In this document: piece after piece, positions 6,355 to 12,041 of the stretch
How the letters are laid out: every line of letters begins with the position of its first letter
Numbering within the stretch: the stretch's first letter is position 1
Source: Peptococcaceae bacterium
Lineage (GTDB): Bacteria > Bacillota > Dehalobacteriia > UBA7702
Length of the DNA: 13,469 nt
Assembly: GCA_019415505.1 (NCBI GenBank)
Contig: DXZC01000059.1
Coordinates: forward strand, 1 to 13,469
Direction of reading: 5' to 3'
Program-made: the position numbers and the translations under genes
Notes under the pieces: generated by a model
Database searches by the model: none
The model's input: only the letters and a program-made list of their open reading frames with translations
Told to the model about the DNA's origin: nothing

Positions 6355-7374
6355 GTGAAAAAATATAATGTGGCCATAGTTGGCGCTACTGGCGCAGTTG
6401 GTAAGGAATTGATTACGGGTCTGGCGGAACGGGATTTTCCCGTGGCTGAGTTGCGGCTTTTGGCCAGCAGCCGTTCTCATGGGAAAAAGCTCCAGTTTAA
6501 GGGCGAGGAAATAACTGTTCAAGAATGTACCGCTAATTCCTTTGCAAATATAGATATTGTTTTATTCGCCGGCGGTTCCCAAAGTAAGGAGTTCGCTTTA
6601 GACGCTGTTAAAGCAGGCTGTGTAGTTATTGATAATAGCAGCGCTTTCCGCATGGACCCCGAAGTTCCCTTAGTGGTGCCGGAGGTAAATCCTGAGGATA
6701 TTAATTGGCACAAGGGGTTGATCGCCAATCCTAATTGTTCCACCATTCAAATGGTGGTGGCTCTTAAACCTATTCATGACGCCGCTAAGATAAAGCGCAT
6801 TATTGTCTCCACTTATCAGGCTGTTTCCGGCGCCGGTAAGGACGGAATTGCCGCCCTGGATCATGAAGTCAAGGAATATGCGGCAACTGGCGCGGAGTGC
6901 CAAAAGGTTACAGATTCGGCGTTTCCCTATCCGATTGCCTTTAATTGTATTCCGCAAATTGATAGTTTTTTGGCTGACGGATATACTAAGGAAGAAATGA
7001 AAATGGTCAACGAAACCCGGAAAATGTTTCATGACGATAGTATAGCTATTAACGCTACTGCCGTTCGGGTACCGGTATTTCGCAGCCACTCTGAATCCAT
7101 TACCGTGGAAACAGAAAAACCCATAACCCCTGAAGAGGTAAAAGAACTCATGCACCAGGCTCCTGGCGTTGTCTTAGTTGATGAGCCGGCAGCCTTGGAA
7201 TATCCTATGGCAATCTATTCTTCGGGAACCAATGCTGTGTATGTGGGACGTATCCGCCAGGATATATCCTCAGCAAATGGCATCTCCCTGTGGGTTGTAG
7301 CGGATCAGCTTCGTAAGGGCGCTGCTACAAACGCTATCCAAATTGCCGAATTAATAGCGGCAAAAGATAAATAA
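6355..7374 (+). CDS. asd: Aspartate-semialdehyde dehydrogenase
   Basis: NADPH-dependent reduction of aspartyl phosphate to aspartate semialdehyde, the branch-point precursor of lysine, diaminopimelate, dipicolinate, threonine and methionine. 339 residues. The NADP loop is GATGAVG (10-16), the catalytic Cys128 lies in NPNCSTIQ, a further motif is STYQAVSGAG, and the active-site basic residues Arg243 and His245 lie in FRSHSE. GTG 6355 is chosen because AAGGTGG (6340-6346) precedes it by 8 nt and gives VKKYNVAIVGATG; ATG 6349 and GTG 6343 are in frame but too close to, or inside, that site. dapA starts 12 nt after its stop. It has its own SigA-like promoter, so it is not tied to sporulation like dpaAB. 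Confidence 0.96.
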   Translation: MKKYNVAIVGATGAVGKELITGLAERDFPVAELRLLASSRSHGKKLQFKGEEITVQECTANSFANIDIVLFAGGSQSKEFALDAVKAGCVVIDNSSAFRMDPEVPLVVPEVNPEDINWHKGLIANPNCSTIQMVVALKPIHDAAKIKRIIVSTYQAVSGAGKDGIAALDHEVKEYAATGAECQKVTDSAFPYPIAFNCIPQIDSFLADGYTKEEMKMVNETRKMFHDDSIAINATAVRVPVFRSHSESITVETEKPITPEEVKELMHQAPGVVLVDEPAALEYPMAIYSSGTNAVYVGRIRQDISSANGISLWVVADQLRKGAATNAIQIAELIAAKDK

Positions 7375-7386
7375 GAGGTGAGAGAT

Positions 7387-8265
7387 ATGAGTTTTGGCGA
7401 GGTATTAACCGCAATGGTTACGCCTTTTCAGGCCGATGGGAAGGTTAACTACGAAAAAGCGCAGGAGCTTGCCGTGTATTTGCTGAACAACGGTTCCGAC
7501 GGCATAGTGGTGGGCGGTACCACCGGGGAAAGCCCCTCCTTAGCTAAAGAAGAAATGATTGAACTCTACAGCGCCGTAAAAGAGGCTGTGGGTGATAAGG
7601 GTTCCGTAATTGGGGGCTGCGGCGGCAATAATACTTTGGCTGTAGCCCGGCAAATGGAGGAACTAAATAAATTAGGTTTAGACGGTTATCTTACAGTGGC
7701 GCCTTATTATAATAAGCCCACTCAGGAGGGAGTTTTTAAACACTATGAGGCGCTGGACCGGGTCAGCGCGGCGCCCATAGTTGTTTATAATATACCGGCC
7801 CGTACAGGTATAAATCTGGCTCCTGATACCTTAGTAAGAATGGCTGAATTAACAAATATAAAAGCATTAAAAGAGTCCACAGGCAATGTGGCTCAAATTA
7901 CAGAATTGAAAATGAGGCTGCCCCAGGATTTCTTAATCTATTCAGGAGATGATTATATGACCTTTCCCATGACGGCAATGGGCTGTCAAGGCATAATAAG
8001 CGTATCTTCGCATATTGTGGGGAAGGACATCAAGGCCATGGTAACGGCAGTTAAGGACAATGATTTAGCCAAAGGGCAAGAGCTGCACTATAAGCTTTAT
8101 CCTGTGTTTACGGCTATGTTCTGCACTGCCAATCCCATTCCTGTGAAAACGGCCCTCAACCTATTGGGGTTTGAGGTAGGCGGCTTTCGTCTCCCCTTAT
8201 GTGAAGGTGACGAAGCTACCGTCGATTTTCTGAAAACTTTCCTGCAGGATTACGGATTACTCTAA
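7387..8265 (+). CDS. dapA: 4-hydroxy-tetrahydrodipicolinate synthase
   Basis: TIM-barrel class I aldolase that condenses pyruvate with aspartate semialdehyde. Its product feeds both DapB (lysine, cell wall) and DpaAB (dipicolinate). 292 residues, the normal size. Key residues visible: Thr45 and Thr46 in GGTTGESP, Tyr108 in APYYNKP, Tyr134 in VVYNIP, Arg139, and the Schiff-base Lys162 in ALKEST. ATG 7387 is chosen because GAGGTGA (7375-7381) lies 5 nt upstream; GTG 7378 in the same frame lies inside that site. In B. subtilis dapG stands between asd and dapA; here the genes are adjacent. Confidence 0.97.
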   Translation: MSFGEVLTAMVTPFQADGKVNYEKAQELAVYLLNNGSDGIVVGGTTGESPSLAKEEMIELYSAVKEAVGDKGSVIGGCGGNNTLAVARQMEELNKLGLDGYLTVAPYYNKPTQEGVFKHYEALDRVSAAPIVVYNIPARTGINLAPDTLVRMAELTNIKALKESTGNVAQITELKMRLPQDFLIYSGDDYMTFPMTAMGCQGIISVSSHIVGKDIKAMVTAVKDNDLAKGQELHYKLYPVFTAMFCTANPIPVKTALNLLGFEVGGFRLPLCEGDEATVDFLKTFLQDYGLL

Positions 8266-8284
8266 GCCTCAGAAAGGTGGAAAT

Positions 8285-9946
8285 GTGACAACTAAAGAAA
8301 GTAAAGTATCTCTTATACCTCTAGGTGGTTTGGGAGAAATCGGGAAAAACATGACAGTGCTAAAGTACGGCAACAGTATGTTGATAATTGATAGCGGCAT
8401 GATGTTTCCCGAGGATGATATGCCGGGCATAGACACGGTTATCCCAGATTATACCTATTTGTTGGAGAACAAGAAGAAGATCAAGGGCATTGTTCTGACT
8501 CATGGTCATGAGGACCATATCGGCGCTCTGCCTTATGTTCTTCGTGATTTAAGCGTGCCCGTTTACGGCACCAGGCTCACTATGGGATTAGTGCGCCATA
8601 AATTAAAGGAGGCCAAGGTTACCGCCGATCTCCACGAGGTCAATGTTGGCGATGTTTTGCATCTTAACCCCTTTAAGGTGGAGTTTTTAAGGGTAAATCA
8701 TAGCATTGCCGACGCGGTAGGCTTAGCCATTCAAACTCCGGCGGGAATGGTGGTTCACACCGGTGACTTTAAAATTGATATGACCCCAGTAGATGGTGAA
8801 GTTTTTGACTTTGCCCGCTTTAGCGCTTTAGGAGCTAAAGGCGTGTTGCTGCTGATGTCCGATAGCACCAATGCTGAACGCCCCGGCTTTACCAAGTCTG
8901 AACGGCTGGTGGGCAATTCCTTTGATGAGAATTTCCGCAATGCTAAAGGGCGCATAATATTGGCGACCTTTGCCACCAATGTTCACCGCTTACAGCAAGC
9001 TATTTCAGTAGCGGCTAAATATAACCGCAAAGTTGCTATTGTGGGTCGGAGCATGGTCAATGTGGTAAGTATTGCTACGGAAATGGGCTATTTAAAAATT
9101 CCTCGTAACACTATTGTGGATATTGATGACATCAATAATTATCCTCCCAGCAAAGTAGCTATTTTAGCAACTGGCAGCCAAGGTGAGCCAATGTCTACGC
9201 TGACCCGCATAGCAAATGGCGAGCATAAGCAAATTAAGTGTATGCCTGGCGATACAATTATTGTCTCAGCCCTGCCGATTCCCGGTAACGAAATATCTGT
9301 AGCCCGCAATATTGACCTTTTGGTGAATAACGGCGCCAATGTTATTTACGATGCTGATGCTGAGATCCACGTTTCAGGCCATGCTCGCCAGGAAGAATTA
9401 AAGCTGGTTTTGAGCATGATCAAGCCCAAATATTTTGTACCCGTCCATGGTGAAGTGCGGATGTTGCACCGCCATGCCGCTTTGGGCCAACAGTTGGGCG
9501 TACCCTTAGAGAATACCTTTGTTCTGGAGAATGGACAAGTATTGGAGTTATCTAAAAGTAAAGCGACTCTCAAGGGCACTGTGCCTACGGGCAAAATTAT
9601 GATTGACGGCCTGGGCTTAGAAGATGTTGGTAACGTAGTCCTGAAGGACCGCCGCCAGCTATCCCAAGACGGTATTATGGTTGTAATTGTCACGGTGGAT
9701 CGCCACGGCGTTATGGTGGCCAAGCCGGAGATGATTTCCCGCGGTTTTGTTTATCTCAAGGAAGCGGAGGAATTGATGTCAGCGGCTAAAGATGTGATTA
9801 GCAAACGTATGGAAAAATATGAGGGCCGCCGCATTAAGGATTTTTCCGCGGTTAAGCAGGACCTCAAGGAGTGCGTTGGCAAATTGCTCTACCAATCTGT
9901 GCGCCGCAAGCCCATGATTATTCCGGTAATAATTGAACTAGGCTGA
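8285..9946 (+). CDS. rnj: Ribonuclease J
   Basis: Metallo-beta-lactamase/beta-CASP ribonuclease of 553 residues (about 555 in the family), with endonuclease and 5'-3' exonuclease activity in mRNA decay and rRNA maturation. The zinc motif is HGHEDH (73-78); further ligands are His139 (VNHSIAD) and Asp161 (HTGDFK). The beta-CASP motifs MSDSTNAERPG, GSQGEPMS and VSGHARQEELK are present, followed by the C-terminal domain. The start is GTG 8285 with AAAGGTGG 4 nt upstream; no ATG is available in frame nearby. Position after dapA matches B. subtilis rnjB, but sequence alone does not separate RnjA from RnjB, so a general symbol is used. With PNPase at the other end, two RNA-decay enzymes flank the region. 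Confidence 0.96.
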   Translation: MTTKESKVSLIPLGGLGEIGKNMTVLKYGNSMLIIDSGMMFPEDDMPGIDTVIPDYTYLLENKKKIKGIVLTHGHEDHIGALPYVLRDLSVPVYGTRLTMGLVRHKLKEAKVTADLHEVNVGDVLHLNPFKVEFLRVNHSIADAVGLAIQTPAGMVVHTGDFKIDMTPVDGEVFDFARFSALGAKGVLLLMSDSTNAERPGFTKSERLVGNSFDENFRNAKGRIILATFATNVHRLQQAISVAAKYNRKVAIVGRSMVNVVSIATEMGYLKIPRNTIVDIDDINNYPPSKVAILATGSQGEPMSTLTRIANGEHKQIKCMPGDTIIVSALPIPGNEISVARNIDLLVNNGANVIYDADAEIHVSGHARQEELKLVLSMIKPKYFVPVHGEVRMLHRHAALGQQLGVPLENTFVLENGQVLELSKSKATLKGTVPTGKIMIDGLGLEDVGNVVLKDRRQLSQDGIMVVIVTVDRHGVMVAKPEMISRGFVYLKEAEELMSAAKDVISKRMEKYEGRRIKDFSAVKQDLKECVGKLLYQSVRRKPMIIPVIIELG

Positions 9947-10036
9947 TGCCTAAAAGCTCAATAAGATAAACTCTATGATGCTAATGCCAGATAGGGCAGT
10001 ATTTGAGAAATTGCATAATAGTCAAATAAAGGCGAT

Positions 10037-10074
10037 AAAAGGCTCTGTTCCCCAAAGGTCAGAGCCTTTTATTT
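10037..10074 (+). terminator. Intrinsic terminator after rnj
   Basis: AAAAGGCTCTG (10037-10047) pairs with CAGAGCCTTTT (10060-10070), 11 bp perfect with a 12-nt loop; the T-rich tail is part of the right arm and continues as ATTT. It lies 90 nt after the rnj stop. The gap 9947-10036 shows no gene, only a short inverted repeat TATTTGA/TCAAATA (10000-10006, 10022-10028). Confidence 0.88.
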
Positions 10075-10140
10075 ACGTAATTAGCTGGTAGTAGTTTGGG
10101 TTAATCAATGGTAATCTATAATCAAAAAATAAGTAAGCCC

Positions 10141-10169
10141 TTGCACTGGCAAAATTATAAAGATATAAT
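10141..10169 (+). promoter_or_regulatory. SigA-like promoter P1 of the sigma-54 activator gene
   Basis: TTGCAC (10141-10146), 17 bp, TATAAT (10164-10169). Five of six and six of six consensus matches. It would give a leader of about 90 nt to the ATG at 10268. Confidence 0.65.
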
Positions 10170-10194
10170 TCAGCCATGGGCGTTTATTAATTAC

Positions 10195-10223
10195 TTGGGC
10201 TGATAAGGTGGATATGCTATAAT
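10195..10223 (+). promoter_or_regulatory. SigA-like promoter P2 of the sigma-54 activator gene
   Basis: TTGGGC (10195-10200), 17 bp, TATAAT (10218-10223), with an extended -10 TGC directly before. The -35 is weak but the extended -10 compensates. It lies 54 bp after P1; the expected start near 10230 leaves a leader of about 38 nt. Confidence 0.6.
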
Positions 10224-10267
10224 ATACTTGTAATAATAGACACAAACCTGTTGTCGGAGGTGAGCAA

Positions 10268-11728
10268 ATGGAGTGCATAAAGGTGCTAAAACAGCGCATA
10301 AAAGAGCTGGAAAAAGAAAACTTCCTGTATAAATCTATTGTAGAATTGGCGCATGAAGGGATTATGGTAACGGATAAAGATGGTTGCGTAATTGTCTATA
10401 ATCAAGAGATTGCTAAGACGGAAAAAATGAACCCTTCTGATGTGCTGGGGAAGCAGGAAAAGGATATTTACAATTATCCGGAATATAACTTCCCGGAAAT
10501 TATAAAAGAAAAGGTAATTGAAAAAGGGGAGTCCATCATTGAGCAAAGGTACCTTTACCATTCGCCCAACGGCGAGAAGCATCATATCGTATTTTCAGCC
10601 CATCCCTATATTTACCAGGATAAAGTAGAAGGCGTTATAACCTTAGGGCGAGATGTGAAACAAATCAATAGTTTTATCTCTGAGACCCTGGCATTTGAAC
10701 ATCAATTAAAAATGAAAAATGGCGAAAATAATAATGAAGCCCACTATTTTTTAGACAGTATTATTGGTTCTTCCCTTGATGAATGCAAGGATATGGCCAA
10801 GAAAATTGCCCAATATGACTTTCCTGCTTTCATCATAGGGGAAACTGGAACAGGAAAGGAACTTTTTGCCCAGGGAATACACAATGCCAGCCAGCGGTGT
10901 TCCGGGCCTTTTGTCTCTGTAAACTGCGCGGCCTTGCCAGAATCTATCCTGGAGAGTATTTTATTTGGCACTAGCAAAGGGGCTTTTACCGGCGCCGTGG
11001 ATATGCCGGGTTTGTTTGAGCAGGCGGAGGATGGCACCTTATTTTTGGATGAGATAAACTCCATGCCCCTACCTCTTCAAAGCAAGTTGTTGCGTGCTCT
11101 CCAAGAAAAGAGGGTGCGGCGTTTGGGTAGCAAAAAAGAGATACCGGTGAATTGTCGCATCATTAGCGCCAGCAATCAAAATCCTTTCGACATTCAGGCG
11201 GCAAAGGCTACGGCAATTCGGCAGGACCTTTTGTTTCGCCTCTCCACTGCTGTAGTTCAGATTCCCCCTTTAAGAGAGCGCAAAAAAGATATTCCTGAAT
11301 TATGTAAATATTTTATGCGGACCTGTAATCAGAATAAAAGCATTTTTCTATGGGAAATCTCTCCGGATTTAATGAAATTGTTTTATCATTATGATTGGCC
11401 CGGAAATGTGAGGGAACTGGAGAATATTATCTTGGGGTCAGTTATATTTGTTGACAACCAAGAGCGGTTTTTGAAAATTGAACATATTCCCCAGCATATA
11501 CGTGGCAATTTACTGGGGGATGCGGAACAAAAAAACCTTGTTTTACACAGCCATAGTCTCAAGGAGTCTGTGGCGGATTTTGAGAAAAATTTAATTCTAG
11601 AAACCATATTTGCCGTCAGGGGCAATATTTCCCAAGCAGCAAAAGCTCTGGGCGTCACCCGACAAAATCTTTATTTTAAAATAGATAAATATAATTTGCG
11701 AGACTATCTTAATGAAAAGAGAGTATAA
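10268..11728 (+). CDS. Sigma-54-dependent PAS/AAA+/Fis transcriptional activator (RocR-like)
   Basis: Bacterial enhancer-binding protein, 486 residues. A short coiled-coil-like start (1-20, MECIKVLKQRIKELEKENF) leads into one PAS sensor domain (about 21-135, with HEGIMVTDKDGCVIVYN). The AAA+ domain has Walker A GETGTGKE (191-198), the sigma-54 contact loop GAFTGA (238-243) and Walker B TLFLDE (257-262), and a region with FRLSTAVVQIPPLRERKKDI. A Fis-type helix-turn-helix closes the protein (about 453-474, NISQAAKALGVTRQNLYFKI). All motifs needed for activation are intact. There is no receiver domain, so control is probably by a small ligand on the PAS domain. ATG 10268 follows GGAGGTGA (10256-10263). 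It stands directly before three palindromes, a sigma-54 promoter and mttB, so it is very probably the activator of that gene. The ligand is unknown; a methylated amine is a guess. Confidence 0.93.
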   Translation: MECIKVLKQRIKELEKENFLYKSIVELAHEGIMVTDKDGCVIVYNQEIAKTEKMNPSDVLGKQEKDIYNYPEYNFPEIIKEKVIEKGESIIEQRYLYHSPNGEKHHIVFSAHPYIYQDKVEGVITLGRDVKQINSFISETLAFEHQLKMKNGENNNEAHYFLDSIIGSSLDECKDMAKKIAQYDFPAFIIGETGTGKELFAQGIHNASQRCSGPFVSVNCAALPESILESILFGTSKGAFTGAVDMPGLFEQAEDGTLFLDEINSMPLPLQSKLLRALQEKRVRRLGSKKEIPVNCRIISASNQNPFDIQAAKATAIRQDLLFRLSTAVVQIPPLRERKKDIPELCKYFMRTCNQNKSIFLWEISPDLMKLFYHYDWPGNVRELENIILGSVIFVDNQERFLKIEHIPQHIRGNLLGDAEQKNLVLHSHSLKESVADFEKNLILETIFAVRGNISQAAKALGVTRQNLYFKIDKYNLRDYLNEKRV

Positions 11729-11744
11729 AAAAGAATGTTTTAGG

Positions 11745-11761
11745 TGTCTATAAAATTTACA
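11745..11761 (+). promoter_or_regulatory. Operator-like palindrome 1 (distal, imperfect)
   Basis: TGTCT-N7-TTACA, flanked by G and C that extend the symmetry (GTGT...ACAC). Centre at 11753, 42 bp before site 2. The weakest of three similar sites; read as an upstream activator sequence for the neighbouring sigma-54 activator. Confidence 0.5.
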
Positions 11762-11786
11762 CTTTTGTGGATGACAAATGATTAAA

Positions 11787-11803
11787 TGTCAGGATTTTTG
11801 ACA
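11787..11803 (+). promoter_or_regulatory. Operator-like palindrome 2 (perfect)
   Basis: TGTCA-N7-TGACA, perfect; with flanking A and T it is a 6+6 inverted repeat (11786-11804). Centre at 11795. The best site of the three, of the size expected for a Fis-type helix-turn-helix dimer. Confidence 0.65.
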
Positions 11804-11828
11804 TAATTTGAAGCAATTTATTTTTCCA

Positions 11829-11845
11829 TGTCAGAATTATTAACA
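11829..11845 (+). promoter_or_regulatory. Operator-like palindrome 3 (proximal, one mismatch)
   Basis: TGTCA-N7-TAACA, flanked by A and T as in site 2. Centre at 11837, 42 bp after site 2 and about 71 bp before the -24 element, a normal enhancer distance for sigma-54 promoters. Confidence 0.62.
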
Positions 11846-11865
11846 TTCCGTTGTACTCAACATCA

Positions 11866-11905
11866 AGCATAATGCCTTGAACAGGCATTATGCTTTTTTT
11901 ATTTT
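11866..11905 (+). terminator. Intrinsic terminator of the activator gene
   Basis: AGCATAATGCCT (11866-11877) and AGGCATTATGCT (11883-11894), a perfect 12-bp stem with a 5-nt loop, followed by a T-rich tail. It lies 137 nt after the activator stop and ends one base before the -24 element of the next promoter. Confidence 0.92.
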
Positions 11906-11906
11906 C

Positions 11907-11921
11907 TGGCACGGTCTTTGC
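11907..11921 (+). promoter_or_regulatory. Sigma-54 (-24/-12) promoter of mttB
   Basis: TGGCACG (11907-11913), 4 bp, TTGC (11918-11921). GG and GC are separated by the required 10 bp, and all of the core consensus TGGCACG-N4-TTGC matches. The preceding C and the G after the -24 block also fit. Transcription should begin near 11933, giving a leader of about 110 nt. Confidence 0.88.
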
Positions 11922-12041
11922 GATAAGCTAAGTTATCAAGAAGAATGAAGGGGGGTTCTTATTGAGAGAGCATATTGCAAGTTTTGCTCTTATCTTTTAA
12001 AAGCAATTATTCCACCATTTATTTATTGAAAGGAGATTTTT

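Noticed and set aside
5828..7155. Minus-strand ORFs opposite dpaB and asd, and similar antisense frames throughout
   Set aside because: They lie wholly within well-supported + strand genes, have no RBS and show no recognisable family; they are shadow frames.
10236..10255. GACA...TGTC inverted repeat before the activator gene as an autoregulatory site
   Set aside because: The arms are in the opposite orientation to the TGTCA-N7-TGACA sites, and only four bases match each side.
9947..10267. Small gene or sigma-54 promoter in the rnj-activator gap
   Set aside because: No + strand frame with an RBS; the TGGCA near 10147 has no GC at the -12 position. The gap holds a terminator and two SigA-like promoters.
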